A DNA stretch of 64,000 nt from Streptomyces albiflavescens (lineage in GTDB: Bacteria; Actinomycetota; Actinomycetes; Streptomycetales; Streptomycetaceae): NCBI RefSeq assembly GCF_014645835.1, contig NZ_BMMM01000012.1:145474-209473 (forward strand), given 5' to 3'. Positions 7,293 through 16,083 of this stretch are shown here, in pieces. The number at the start of each line of letters is the position of its first letter. The first letter of the stretch is position 1. The position numbers and the translations under genes are program-made. The notes below the pieces were generated by a model. That model ran no database searches and had not been told where the DNA came from. It saw nothing but the letters and a program-made list of their open reading frames with translations.

Positions 7293-7892
7293 CTACTTCG
7301 CCCAATCCCAGGCCGTTGCGCGAGGCTGGGCGCCGATCTCGGACATGAACGAGTCGGTGCCGTCCGCCGGCGCTGGGTTCTGCTTGGAGGCCAGCTCGGG
7401 CGCGCATACCTGCCAGTACAGGGTCCGGGTCCCGTACGGGGCAATGCCCGCGTCCTGAGTGAGCGTCTTGACCGGGCCGTCCACGTCGTCGGGATACTCG
7501 CCATCGGCGTGCTTGGGCGTGTACAAGGTCTGGAACTTCTGGGAGATGGAGATGACGGCCGTGTCAGAGCGGTTCTCGTAGACGGTCATGACGTTCACGC
7601 ATTTGTTCGTCGCGTCGCCGTCGTGCCATTCGGTCAGGGTGACCGATCCCTGCGGGGTGCGGGCCGGGGCTGGCGCAGGCGCCGAGGACGCGGCCGGCTT
7701 AGGGATGGCCGAAGTGCGACTGGCTACAGGTGTGGATGTCGGTGTGGGGGTAATGGTCTGGGTGACCGTGACCGTGGGGGCTGCTGCCGTGGGGGCGTCG
7801 TGTGCAGCGGGCTGCGGGGCGTCGCTGCTACAACCAGCGCCGAGGAGTGAGGCCGCGCAGGCGGCTATGACAGGAAGGAACCGGCGGGCCAT
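7293..7892 (-). CDS. Secreted lipoprotein, unknown function
   Basis: The 199-residue product starts with a lipoprotein signal peptide ending in a lipobox (LLGAGC at residues 16-21). It should be anchored outside the membrane through Cys21. Residues ~22-82 are a Thr/Pro/Ala-rich linker. The rest is a small domain with two Cys (NKCVNV and YWQVCAPEL) that may form a disulfide. ATG 7892 has an AAAGG ribosome binding site 5 nt upstream. The C-terminal domain resembles the small extracellular domains common in Streptomyces element cargo but I cannot name it. It is transcribed toward the iteron cluster. Confidence 0.75.
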   Translation of the reverse strand: MARRFLPVIAACAASLLGAGCSSDAPQPAAHDAPTAAAPTVTVTQTITPTPTSTPVASRTSAIPKPAASSAPAPAPARTPQGSVTLTEWHDGDATNKCVNVMTVYENRSDTAVISISQKFQTLYTPKHADGEYPDDVDGPVKTLTQDAGIAPYGTRTLYWQVCAPELASKQNPAPADGTDSFMSEIGAQPRATAWDWAK

Positions 7893-8252
7893 GTCTGCCT
7901 TTCACGTTCAGCGAGATGACTGCGGCAGGCGCTGGGCGGCCGGTTCCTGTGGGGACGAAAGCGGGGGTCGCCACCTGACGTTCGGTACGACGCGGATCAT
8001 AGCGGCGGGTACGGCTGCGCCCGCGACCCCACGTCACTGAGTAGCACCGCCGTTCGCGGCTGGTGACGCGGTTCTCTTACCAGCACCCGATGGGCGTAGG
8101 AGCCGGAGGCCACTCCCGACCTGCCTCTGCTGTCCGTGCTCCTCGCGACACACCTCCGACACACTCTGTGTCGCCGCGCACCCCCCGTCAGCCTCCGCCG
8201 CAGGTCAGACGGGGTGCCAGGGTGCGATCAAACAATCTCTCCGGAGCCGTGT

Positions 8253-8279
8253 GCGCAGGTTCGAATCCTGCCGGGGGCA
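8253..8279 (+). repeat. 3' fragment of a tRNA-Arg-like gene (candidate att site)
   Basis: Bases form a T-arm (GCAGG, TTCGAAT loop, CCTGC) followed by acceptor strand CGGGGGC and discriminator A. CCA is not encoded, as in many Streptomyces tRNAs. The implied 5' strand GCCCCCG fits tRNA-Arg. No D- or anticodon arm lies upstream, so it is a fragment left by an integration event. Confidence 0.65.
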
Positions 8280-8332
8280 CTTCGCCTCAACCAGCACCAT
8301 CACGCGGTTGACCAGCGCAGATACCTAACGAG

Positions 8333-8367
8333 AAGAGCGAGATCCAGTCTCACTGGGTCCCGCTCTT
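8333..8367 (+). terminator. Hairpin terminator after the tRNA-Arg fragment
   Basis: AAGAGCG (8333-8339) pairs with CGCTCTT (8361-8367), extended inward by GATCC/GGGTC with one mismatch and one G-T pair, and followed by TTG. It repeats the tRNA-fragment-plus-terminator arrangement seen at 612-693. Confidence 0.65.
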
Positions 8368-8471
8368 TGTCGTTGTTGCGCGCTGATCTCGTGTAAGCGG
8401 CGTGTGGGGACACGACTGTGCCTTGCGTGGCTAGGCCTCGCGGTCAGGCCGCATCCCTGGGGTGCGGCACC

Positions 8472-9338
8472 ATGACGGGCATGGATCTTGAGGGGATAGG
8501 CGCGCTCTCCGCAGCCGGAGTGGCGCTGATCGGGATACCCGCCACGGTGCTCATTGGCCGATGGCAGATGAAAGCCGCCTTGCGCACGGCAGAGGCCACT
8601 AGTGAGGCGGGCTTGGCTCAAGCCGAGTCTTCCTACCGTGCAGCATTGGACGCTGTCCGCGCCGAGACATACGCCACTCATATGCAGTGGCGTCGTGGCA
8701 TCCAGCGGGAAGCTTACGCCTCCTTCCTACTTGCAGCGCACCGCGTGGTGGAGGTGGGTGAGCGAATTGTCGCGGACAATGCGGAAGAACTCCCGCGGGA
8801 GAGCATCAGAGCAGGGAAGATCGCCATCGACGATGCTCTTGCGACACTCAAGGCAGCTCAAACGATCATCGAACTGGAAGGCCCGGATGACGTAGCTGCC
8901 CCTGCCGCAGGTATGACCAATGCTGCTCAGTTGATGGCGCTCTACCTTGGCTACCAAGCCACCTTCGAGAGAGCGCAGGGAAAGCTCCACAGAATGCTGG
9001 ATGATCAGCCGCAGCCCGTGAGCACCCCTGCTGAAAGGCTCATACAGGCGCTATCTCATCTGGGCCGTCTCCGATCGGCGGCCCCTTCCGATTCCGCAGA
9101 CCTGGACGAACACGAGACTCAGGAAACTCGAGCAGCGGAGCGGTCCTGCCGTGAAGCCGGGAACGCCCTGCCGCCCAATGCCCTCGACTACGAAGAGTTC
9201 GAGGCGCTCCTCGAGGGGCACTCGCGCCGCCCCCCAATGCTCAGCAGCAGGTACCTCGATGCTGCTCGTCAATTCGATGCCGAGGAAGTAATTTTCGTCC
9301 GAGCCGCGAAAATGGAACTGCACAGCCGGGTTTCCTGA
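8472..9338 (+). CDS. Membrane-anchored coiled-coil protein
   Basis: The protein has about 288 residues. An N-terminal hydrophobic segment (ALSAAGVALIGIPATVLI) predicts one membrane span. It is followed by a long Ala/Glu-rich helical region (residues ~30-80) of coiled-coil character and further helices to the end, with no enzyme motif. Such one-span coiled-coil proteins are common in Streptomyces mobile elements and their role is unknown. Starts at 8472 (MTGMDLEG) and 8481 are equally possible; the ORF extends to 8418 but that part looks non-coding. A strong terminator follows at 9397. Confidence 0.65.
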   Translation: MTGMDLEGIGALSAAGVALIGIPATVLIGRWQMKAALRTAEATSEAGLAQAESSYRAALDAVRAETYATHMQWRRGIQREAYASFLLAAHRVVEVGERIVADNAEELPRESIRAGKIAIDDALATLKAAQTIIELEGPDDVAAPAAGMTNAAQLMALYLGYQATFERAQGKLHRMLDDQPQPVSTPAERLIQALSHLGRLRSAAPSDSADLDEHETQETRAAERSCREAGNALPPNALDYEEFEALLEGHSRRPPMLSSRYLDAARQFDAEEVIFVRAAKMELHSRVS

Positions 9339-9396
9339 ATTAACTCTGCAGCGGTGGATACAACAATCCAGCGGAGTACGCGAGTTGACGCGGAAC

Positions 9397-9432
9397 AACT
9401 GAGCGGACCCCGAGGAGACCGCTCAGTTTTTT
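9397..9432 (+). terminator. Rho-independent terminator
   Basis: AACTGAGCGG (9397-9406) pairs perfectly with CCGCTCAGTT (9419-9428), a 10-bp stem with a 12-nt loop, followed by a run of six T in total. It ends the coiled-coil gene and is the clearest canonical terminator in the window. Confidence 0.9.
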
Positions 9433-9444
9433 CATAGCATCTCT

Positions 9445-9480
9445 AGGTAGTTAGCCATCGCGAGGTAGCTAGCCATCGCG
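9445..9480. repeat. 18-bp tandem duplication
   Basis: AGGTAGTTAGCCATCGCG at 9445-9462 is followed at once by AGGTAGCTAGCCATCGCG at 9463-9480, differing at one base. It lies between a terminator and a transposase remnant and may be an insertion scar. Confidence 0.8.
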
Positions 9481-9543
9481 GCCTGCCCAACCCATAGCCT
9501 TCTCAATCTTCGGGTCTGATGCAGGCTTGGGTGACTGGTTCGG

Positions 9544-9890
9544 TCACGCGGCCTGGAGGGCCGGTGTGGTCATGACGGTTTCGTATTCGACGGGGGTCAG
9601 CCGGCCGAGCGAGGCTTGTCGGCGGCGTCGGTGGTAGGTCCTCTCGATCCAGGTCACGATCGCGATCCGCAGTTCCTGACGGGTGGCCCACGAACGGCGG
9701 TCGAGGACGTTCTTCTGCAGCAGGCTGAAGAAGGACTCAAGGGCCGCGTTGTCGCCTGCCGCCCCGGCCCTCCCTATGGATCCGGCAATCCGGTGCCGGC
9801 CGAGTGCCCGGACGAATTTCCGTGACCGGAACTGCGATCCGCGAGCGTTATGCAGAACGCACCCGGCAACGTCCTCGCTCGACCGCGCAG
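9544..9890 (-). pseudogene. IS3-family transposase (orfB), C-terminal remnant
   Basis: The minus strand, ending at TGA 9544, encodes the end of an integrase-core transposase. HNARGSQFRSRKFVRAL corresponds to the second catalytic block, where family members have HSDxGSQ; the Asp is replaced by Ala. GDNAALESFFSLLQKN follows with the third-block Glu, then the tail RRRRQASLGRLTPVEYE. The N-terminal half and orfA are missing and no start codon is evident, so this is a dead fragment with a mutated catalytic residue. It adjoins a decayed reductase gene. No other gene is seen between 9891 and 10156. Confidence 0.75.
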
Positions 9891-10156
9891 CGCAGACCGG
9901 GCGGGAACCTTCGAACCCTCATCGCCGGGGGTGCCACTGAGCTTCGGCGTCGGAGCGGTGGCCCCAACACCGGCTTACCGGCTACAGGTAGCTCGTCTGT
10001 CATCGCACCGATCCCCCTGGGAGTCCGCCGGTCCGTTCCCGGGCTCTGCTGTAGACCACCACGCTACTGACTGGAATCGAGGCGTAGCCGCGGATCTGGA
10101 ATCAGCGCCGGCCGCGGCAGCAGTCGGCGGGACGCCCCTCGGCGAGGGTAGAAACG

Positions 10157-10545
10157 ATGGTGATCGGGCGTCACTTGCTCGACGTCACCAACGGCTGGGA
10201 GGGGACGCCGCCGGCGGGTGAGCAGGTGGTCGTGGTCTCGCACCGGCACAAGCCCGAGGCATGGCGCCCTGCGGCGTCGTACGACTTCGTCGGCGATGTG
10301 GCACAGGCGATCACGAACGCCAAGGAACTCGCAGGGGAGCGCAGTCGCCGTGGCGGCGGGCAACGTCGGCGGGCAGCGCATTCGCCCTCGGTCTGGTGGA
10401 CGAGGTGGCCATGGACGTCGTGCCGGTGGTCTTCGGCTCGGGCAAGCGGTATGTCGGGTCGGTCGACGCCTGGCATCTGCCGGCGGACCCGCACGCGGTG
10501 ATCCAGCGACCGGGTGCTGTACCTGCTGTATCGAGTCTCCGGTGA
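10157..10545 (+). pseudogene. Dihydrofolate-reductase-like (RibD C-terminal family) pseudogene
   Basis: Three reading frames together rebuild the DHFR-like domain of small RibD_C-family reductases. The first frame gives MVIGRHLLDVTNGWEG and VVVVSHRHKPEAW, up to KELAGERS near 10345. The second frame gives LVDEVAMDVVPVVFGSGKRY at about 10390-10450. The third gives DRVLYLLYRVSG at about 10507-10540. The gene therefore carries at least two frameshifts. The upstream half of the N-terminus is also missing relative to the family. It is a clear relic next to the IS3 remnant. Confidence 0.7.
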
Positions 10546-10955
10546 CGAGGTACGGCGACCAATCTCTCGGCCCGGAGGACGGCAGCCATTGCAGGCTGGG
10601 GCCGGCCTGCACCCACCGCGGCCCGACCCGCCGACGGCTCGGGTGCACGTGCCGGATCTGCTGCGCATTGGTCGCGAGTGTGACGTCTGCGGTGCCCGGC
10701 GCGCTGTATCCGGTAGACCGGTCAAACACGGTCCCGTGGTGTTCGCTCGTTCCCCCGTCGGGCGGACACGCACGCCCGGGGCGGGCAGATTCAGTCCCCA
10801 TCGTCTGCCCGCCCTGCGCGAAGCCGGCCGCACCCCGCACGCCCGGACCGCTTCGCTAGGCTCACCCCTCGAAGCACCACAACTACGCCCATAATCATGG
10901 AAATTGGGCGCCGACTGTGTGTGCTGCCGTCCGAGGCAGAAGGGTTGGTGTACGA
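10546..10955. other. Gene-free stretch
   Basis: Frames on both strands here are Arg/Pro-rich and show no family pattern. The last ~60 bases should contain the promoter and leader of the kinase gene; I see no clear promoter hexamers. Confidence 0.4.
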
Positions 10956-12152
10956 GTGCTGCTGGCGGATCGATACCGCTTGGACGAAGCGCTGGGGCGC
11001 GGCTCCACGGGCGAGGTGTGGCGTGCCGTGGACCAGGCCCTCGATCGTGCGGTGGCCGTGAAACTCCTGCATGCGCAGGAGGAGACGGACACCGAGCGCT
11101 TCCGCCTGGAGGCGCAGACCGCAGGCCGCCTCAACCACCCCCATGTGGTGAGCGTGTATGACTTCGGCTCCGACCACGACCAGCCCTACCTCGTCATGGA
11201 GCTCATCAAAGGCCGGACCCTGGCCCAGGAGCGCTCACTGCGCGGCACCCTGCCCCCGCACGAGGCGGCCGGCATCGCGGCACAGATGGCGGCGGGCCTT
11301 TCCGCGGCGCACGGTCAGGGCGTGATCCACCGGGACATCAAACCCGCCAATGTGATGCTCACCACCGACCGCACCGCGAAGATCACCGACTTCGGCATCG
11401 CCCGTTTCGCCAACGACGCCGCCAGCACCCTCACCGCCACCGGCAAGATCGTCGGCACCGCCGACTACCTGGCCCCGGAACGCGCCCTGGGTCGTGCCGC
11501 GCAACCCTCCTCCGACGTCTATTCGCTGGGTTGCGTGTTGTACGAACTGCTCACTGGCGGGCCGCCGTTCCTGGGCTCGACGTCGCTCGCCGTGGTGCAG
11601 CAACACGTTGATGCCATCCCGGTTGCACCCACCCGGCTGCGCCCCGAGATACCTGGCCCGCTTGCCGATTACCTCCTGCGCCTGCTGGCCAAGGACCCCG
11701 CGCACCGCCCCACCGCGGAGCAGGCAGCCGCCTGGCTCGCCGGGCCATGGCACGAAGAGCAACCGCGCGACACCGCTCCCCTGCTCGAACCACCCGTCGC
11801 CACGGCTCCACCCCGCACCATAGCCACCCGAGTTGCGCACTCCGGTCCCCACGATCGCCGCAAGGGCGTATCGAAGGCCGTGCTGGGGGGCGCGGGTGTG
11901 CTGCTGTTCGTGGCAGCGATCGCTCTCGGTACCTCGCTGAACTCCGGTGACGACGCCCCGTCCTCACCCGTTCCTGCAAGCACCGCGCCCATCACCCACG
12001 CGCCTACGAGTGCGGCGCCCCTGTCCGACGTGCCGTCGACGACGCCGTCACCCTCCTTGCCACCTCGACCACTTGAGGACCGCCAGGGCCAGGAGGAGAG
12101 GTCGAGGGATGAGCAGCACGGTAAGGGGAAGGAAAGACACGGACAGGACTGA
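10956..12152 (+). CDS. Membrane-anchored Ser/Thr protein kinase (PknB-type)
   Basis: A Hanks-type kinase phosphorylating Ser/Thr on protein targets. Motifs in order: Gly-rich loop (LGRGSTGEVWRA), catalytic Lys in VAVKLL, HRDIKPANVML catalytic loop, DFG (ITDFGIARF), and APE (YLAPERA). After the ~265-residue kinase domain come a Pro-rich juxtamembrane stretch, one transmembrane helix (AVLGGAGVLLFVAAIALGT) and a short Ser/Thr/Pro-rich outside tail ending in charged residues. No PASTA repeats follow, unlike PknB itself. The GTG at 10956 begins just before LLADRYRL, the usual kinase start; AGAAGG lies 12 nt upstream. An in-frame GTG at 10917 is an alternative. It stands alone, so its targets are unknown. 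Confidence 0.9.
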   Translation: MLLADRYRLDEALGRGSTGEVWRAVDQALDRAVAVKLLHAQEETDTERFRLEAQTAGRLNHPHVVSVYDFGSDHDQPYLVMELIKGRTLAQERSLRGTLPPHEAAGIAAQMAAGLSAAHGQGVIHRDIKPANVMLTTDRTAKITDFGIARFANDAASTLTATGKIVGTADYLAPERALGRAAQPSSDVYSLGCVLYELLTGGPPFLGSTSLAVVQQHVDAIPVAPTRLRPEIPGPLADYLLRLLAKDPAHRPTAEQAAAWLAGPWHEEQPRDTAPLLEPPVATAPPRTIATRVAHSGPHDRRKGVSKAVLGGAGVLLFVAAIALGTSLNSGDDAPSSPVPASTAPITHAPTSAAPLSDVPSTTPSPSLPPRPLEDRQGQEERSRDEQHGKGKERHGQD

Positions 12153-12261
12153 GGATCCGGAGCGAACGCAGTACGGCGCCGAAGCAGTGGTTCGGCGAGT
12201 GGTCCTCGGTCACGCCGTCGGGTCGAACAACGGTGATCCTCTCGGATGTCCTTGGCCTCGC

Positions 12262-12429
12262 GGCGCGGATGGCAGCGTTCATCCGGAGCTCGTCACGGGG
12301 CGCCTCCGAGGTGTTCTGCCGTACGCCGTTCTTGCTGAGCACCACGATGTCGCGCCGCCAGGCGGTGGCCATGACCTGGTCGCCGGGCGCGAGCCGCTCC
12401 AGGAGCGGCCCCGGGTCGCCGAAGGACAC
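12262..12429 (-). pseudogene. Membrane-protein C-terminal fragment
   Basis: The minus strand encodes MSFGDPGPLLERLAPGDQV, then VMATAWRRDIVVLSKNGVRQ and DELRMNAAI. This resembles the C-terminal soluble part of a Streptomyces integral membrane protein (LAPGD, then a WR-x-IVVLS strand, then DEL-MN). Both sides diverge at once and no membrane segments are present. It is likely a relic, though short expression from GTG 12429 cannot be excluded. Confidence 0.35.
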
Positions 12430-12494
12430 GGTTCCCCGCCAGGAGTCCGCCTACCTACTCCGTCCCAGCGTCCATCAGCCAGAGGCAGGAATGC

Positions 12495-12770
12495 ACCCAG
12501 GTCGCACGGCAGTCTGCGAGAGCGGCCGGCTTCCGCATCCCGGCAATCCCAGCTGAGCGGGCCGAACGGATCGTTCAGTGGGCAGGGCATGAGCACGCCA
12601 AGCTCACCCACTACGTCTACGACATCGCACTGATCGATCTGGCCACCGCGACCGATCAGATCGACTGGGACTGGATCACTGCGCGTCGCAGCCCGGCTGT
12701 CTCCGACCAGGAGGCCCTCTCTGTGCTGGTTGCAGGCGAGTGCCCCCGCCGCCTACGGCCCGCCATTGAA
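12495..12770 (+). pseudogene. Orphan coding fragment
   Basis: An open frame without a good start encodes RAAGFRIPAIPAERAERIVQ, then HEHAKLTHYVYDIALIDLAT and QIDWDWITARRSP. It has protein-like composition and codon use, quite unlike the surrounding shadow frames. It runs into the antisense 3' end of the next gene near 12753, where it stops looking like protein. I cannot name the family; it is probably a truncated gene. Confidence 0.3.
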
Positions 12771-13553
12771 GAAGCCGGACTTCAGGTCCCCGACGACGGC
12801 GTCGAGTGGATGCCCACTGACGATGAACGCTCCACTCCATGGCGCGCTGAGTGCGAAGAGCAACGCCAGGCTCAGCCCGACCACACTCGCAATACCTACG
12901 ACGAGCAGCGACGTTCGCAGGCTGCAGCGGAAGACCAGCGCGCCGGAGTTCACGATCAAGGCCAGTCCGCTGACCACAAGCGTGACGACGTAGAGCGCGG
13001 GAACGTCGCGCGAGGCGGCCGCGACGCGGGCACGACGACTACTGGTGACACCGTCCAGGGAAACCACCAGCTCCGTGCCTGCCGGGGTTCCCACCTCGGG
13101 CCGGGCCGCCTCGGCGCGCACGCTTCGCTCCAGCCGTGCGATCGCGCGAGCGGTGGCCGTGTCGGTACCGGACGCTGCGGCTGTACCCTCCCATTCCTTG
13201 GCACGCGTGGTCTGCAAGTAGTCCAGCAGTGCCGCATGGATCGGCTCCGACTGGACTCGGGGACTTGTCGCCGCCCATGCCAGGCGGGAAGCCGCGGCCG
13301 CCTCGTCGCTCACCAACCCCTCTGCTGCGCGCAGGTAGCCGGCCTCGCTGGCCAGTGAGAGTGCCGCAAAGATCGCGAAGGCAGCGCCGAGCGTCGGCAT
13401 CAGGGGCGGGGCGATCTGCGGCACCCGATCCCGTTCCTCGACCGGTACGAGCGCCCGGACGCCGATGCGCGCCAGGGCGGCGACCAGTAAGGCGAGTACG
13501 AGCCCGCACACAACCAGCACCACCGCCGGCAGCGAGGTCAACCAGTTCACCAC
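12753..13553 (-). CDS. DUF4239 (bestrophin-like) membrane protein
   Basis: The protein has about 267 residues and four predicted membrane spans. Spans 1 and 2 are near the N-terminus (LPAVVLVVCGLVLALLVAAL and LMPTLGAAFAIFAALSL) and two are at the C-terminus (LYVVTLVVSGLALIV and LLVVGIASVVGLSLALLFAL). Between them is a ~110-residue helical soluble region with many Arg/Glu/Ala. This is the layout of DUF4239 proteins, distant relatives of bestrophin channels whose function is not established. The GTG at 13553 (VVNWLTSLPAV) is preferred over the long N-terminal extension to 13715, which is Arg-rich and unlike protein. A remnant gene meets its 3' end head-on. Confidence 0.75.
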   Translation of the reverse strand: MVNWLTSLPAVVLVVCGLVLALLVAALARIGVRALVPVEERDRVPQIAPPLMPTLGAAFAIFAALSLASEAGYLRAAEGLVSDEAAAASRLAWAATSPRVQSEPIHAALLDYLQTTRAKEWEGTAAASGTDTATARAIARLERSVRAEAARPEVGTPAGTELVVSLDGVTSSRRARVAAASRDVPALYVVTLVVSGLALIVNSGALVFRCSLRTSLLVVGIASVVGLSLALLFALSAPWSGAFIVSGHPLDAVVGDLKSGFFNGGP

Positions 13554-13973
13554 ATCACCTACTGCGCGTTCCCACGAGCGCCCCTCGGCGGCGACGCATC
13601 GGCCCCCGCGACCTGAAGCTCCTCGTCGATCACTGTCAATGAACGCTCCATGATCACAGGCCGAAGACCTTTGCCGCTCGCGACGCCCGGCATGGCATCT
13701 CGCTTCGTTGGCCAAACGGCCGAATACCGCCCAGTACGGGGCTGTACTGACAACCGCCGCCGCGCCTGTCTCACTTTCCGTCTCATTCAGCCTGGTTCAC
13801 CGTCGTTCAGCCGAGACCGGAAGCCGATCCCCATGCGGCGAGCCTCAGCAGGCGTCCCTACAAAATGACGAAGGCCCCCGGACAGGTCCAGGAGCCCTGC
13901 GTAGGACACGCGGCGGCCAACGACGAAGCCACCACTGCCGGTGGAAGAGCGAACAGGCGGGGTTCCTGCCAGG

Positions 13974-14013
13974 CGCGCGAGGGCAAGAGCAAGACGCGCG
14001 AGGGCAAGAGCAA
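13974..14013. repeat. 19-bp direct repeat in a gene-free region
   Basis: CGCGCGAGGGCAAGAGCAA occurs at 13974-13992 and again at 13995-14013, identical, with two bases between them. The surrounding interval 13554-14178 holds no supported gene. Confidence 0.8.
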
Positions 14014-14178
14014 CAAACGAACTTCCGCGCGCGCAAAGATCGCGCCGTGATGGCCTCATGGGGGAATCCACTGTGCGCACAGCGTTCCGTCCGACGTTCC
14101 TCGAAGATCATGGCCCCAACGTCGTGAGGCCGGGTAAATTCGCTGGTTCGACCTATTGGTGCTGGCCATACTGCCGCC

Positions 14179-14706
14179 ATGGATCCCCTGACTCTGAAGA
14201 CCGCGCGCCTCCAACTCAGACCTTTCGCCCCCTCCGACGCGGACGCGGTGTACGCAGCCTGCCAAGATCCGGACATCCAGTACTACACACCAGCGCCCAC
14301 GCCCTTCCAGCGTCAGGACGCCGAGAAGTACGTCACGGAGACTGCGCCACGGGGCTGGGACACTGACCACGACCACATCCTCGGCGCCTTTCGCTCGGAC
14401 AACGCTGCACTGGTCGGTTCCTTCTGTCTGACCAAGCTCTTTCAGGGCGTCTACGAACTCGGCTACTGGGCAGCCAAGGAGCAGCGCGGCCAGGGGTACT
14501 CCGCAGAAGCGGCACGGGCGCTGTGCGACTGGGGATTCACCGCACTCAACGCCCACCGAATCGAGTGGTGGGCGATGGTCGGGAACACAGCCTCGCGCGC
14601 GCTCGCCGAGAAGCTCGGCTTCACGCTCGAAGGGACCCTCCGCAACCGCAGCATGGTCCATGGCGAACCGCACGACTGGTGGGTGGGCGGACTCCTGAAA
14701 CCCTGA
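14179..14706 (+). CDS. GNAT acetyltransferase, RimJ/RimL type
   Basis: A 175-residue acetyl-CoA-dependent N-acetyltransferase. The N-terminus (LKTARLQLRPFAPSDADAVY) is the standard RimJ/L beginning. Motif A is present as ELGYWAAKEQRGQGYSAEAA with the Q/RxxGxG/A pyrophosphate loop near residues 100-106. Motif B follows with HRIEWWAMVGNTASRALAEK and LGFTLEGTLRN. Family members acetylate ribosomal protein N-termini or small molecules such as antibiotics and amino acids; the substrate here is unknown. The ATG at 14179 directly precedes the conserved start. The gene is not in an operon. Confidence 0.9.
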   Translation: MDPLTLKTARLQLRPFAPSDADAVYAACQDPDIQYYTPAPTPFQRQDAEKYVTETAPRGWDTDHDHILGAFRSDNAALVGSFCLTKLFQGVYELGYWAAKEQRGQGYSAEAARALCDWGFTALNAHRIEWWAMVGNTASRALAEKLGFTLEGTLRNRSMVHGEPHDWWVGGLLKP

Positions 14707-15550
14707 CGCCACGCCTCCGGCACCTGAGGCTCGCGGCTGTGCAGCAGCAACCGCAGCTGTTGCAGTACACCACCGGAACTGGGGTGGCCGACCGGGTGGC
14801 TGCTCGCCGCCCGGCGACGGGATCGTAGAGATGACCTCCTCGTGCGGGAGTCCCTCGTTGGCGGTACCGGCGCCCGGGCAGCGAGCACCGTCCGCCGAGA
14901 CCAGGCCGCGACCAGGCCGCGACCAGGCAATTGGCCCCCGCGCGGCCCGCCGTCCCGGAACCGGCGGGCCAGCGACTCGAAAGGCGCCGTCGCGGGGTAA
15001 GCGGAACCTACGCCTCCGCTAGCCAAAACGGAAGACCCCTGTTTCTGCAGCGGCCCGGCCGCTCAGGCATGGGCGGCTGGGTCGGCGCCTCGGCACAGTA
15101 CTCCGGGGTCGTGCATCCAGGACATACGTTCGTCCGTGCGCACCGCCCAGTACCCCAGCTTCGCTCGCTGAAATCGCTCCTGCACGAGAGTCGGTACGTA
15201 CGCCCGGGCACCAACCTCCCAGGGCGTCGACGGTGGTGAGGCCGAGGCCGGTCTCCAGGGCCCTCACCGTGGCCGGCGGGATTCCCGGCGGCGCCATCGA
15301 GGAGGGCTTGAAGGACACGGTGGCGTTCGTCCTGCGGGGGTGCGCGCCGTAGCGGACGCACGGGGAGGCGATGACGCACGCCCGCCGTTCAGTTGGCCGT
15401 TGTCGGCTCCGTTCAGTTGGCCGTTGTCGGCTCCGTTCAATTGGCCGTTGGCCGCCCACCGCGCCCGGCTCGCGCTCGCCCAAGCCGCCGGGACGGCGGC
15501 TGCGTTCCATTGGCCGTTGTCGGTTGCCCCCTCGGGTGACTGACACCGTG
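14707..15550. other. Gene-poor stretch with 24-bp repeats
   Basis: I see no convincing gene. Several long frames exist on both strands but are Arg/Pro/Gly-rich and contradict one another. The only clear structure is the 24-bp tandem repeat near 15385-15450 with a stray copy near 15504-15526. Confidence 0.45.
15385..15450. repeat. 24-bp tandem repeat, ~2.7 copies
   Basis: CCGTTCAGTTGGCCGTTGTCGGCT is present exactly at 15385-15408 and 15409-15432, then as a partial diverged copy (CAATTGGCCGTTGGC) to 15450. A further diverged copy (TCCATTGGCCGTTGTCGGTT) lies at about 15506-15525. All are upstream of the leftward VOC gene's stop and outside any supported gene. Confidence 0.85.
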
Positions 15551-16021
15551 TCAGCGGCCCGGGGCCCGCTGCTTCACCTCCTGGAGCACCCAGCCGTTGC
15601 CGTCGGGGTCGCTGAAGTCCGCGTAGGAGCCGTAGTCGGCACGGTCGGGGTGCGGGCCGGTCAACCGGTCTCCCTCCTCTTCATGGACGACCCGTCCGGC
15701 ATCGTGGCCGTGGTGGAAGAGCCCTGCGCCGTCGTGGAACACCTCGCTCACATCGACGCCGCGGCCGACGAGCTCCGCGCGGGCCTCCTCGATGTCGAAG
15801 ACGACGAGGTACAGGCCCTGGGCCGAGCCGGGGGGAGCGGAGGTGACCCCCTTGCCGAAGATGATCGAGCACTCGGAGCCGGGCGGCGTGAACTGCACAC
15901 CCCGGAAGTCCTCACTGGCGACGTAGTCGATGTCCAACCGGAATCCCGCCGCCTCGTAAAAGTTCTTGGCCCGATCGACGTCGGAGACGGGCAGCACGAT
16001 GACTTCGAGTTTCAGATCCAT
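15551..16021 (-). CDS. VOC-family (glyoxalase/bleomycin-resistance fold) protein
   Basis: A ~156-residue protein with the paired beta-alpha-beta-beta-beta modules of the vicinal oxygen chelate superfamily. Module 1 begins LEVIVLPVSDVDRAKNFYEA and contains VQFTPPGSECSIIFG. Module 2 contains GLYLVVFDIEEARAEL and YADFSDPDGNGWVLQEV, the usual C-terminal strand with a metal-position Glu. Metal binding and catalysis cannot be told from binding-only homologs. ATG 16021 is chosen because AAGGAC lies 7 nt upstream; a longer form to 16066 is unlikely. It is followed at a short distance, on the same strand, by no other gene. Confidence 0.85.
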   Translation of the reverse strand: MDLKLEVIVLPVSDVDRAKNFYEAAGFRLDIDYVASEDFRGVQFTPPGSECSIIFGKGVTSAPPGSAQGLYLVVFDIEEARAELVGRGVDVSEVFHDGAGLFHHGHDAGRVVHEEEGDRLTGPHPDRADYGSYADFSDPDGNGWVLQEVKQRAPGR

Positions 16022-16083
16022 GAGGATGTCCTTCAATCCAGCAGCACGACCCCGGTACGGCGGCACGTCCGCCGCCCCAGGGC

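Noticed and set aside
15008..15546. Minus-strand frames containing repeated RQRPTERS units
   Set aside because: The repeats come from the 24-bp DNA repeat and are open in several frames at once; no family or ribosome binding site supports a gene.
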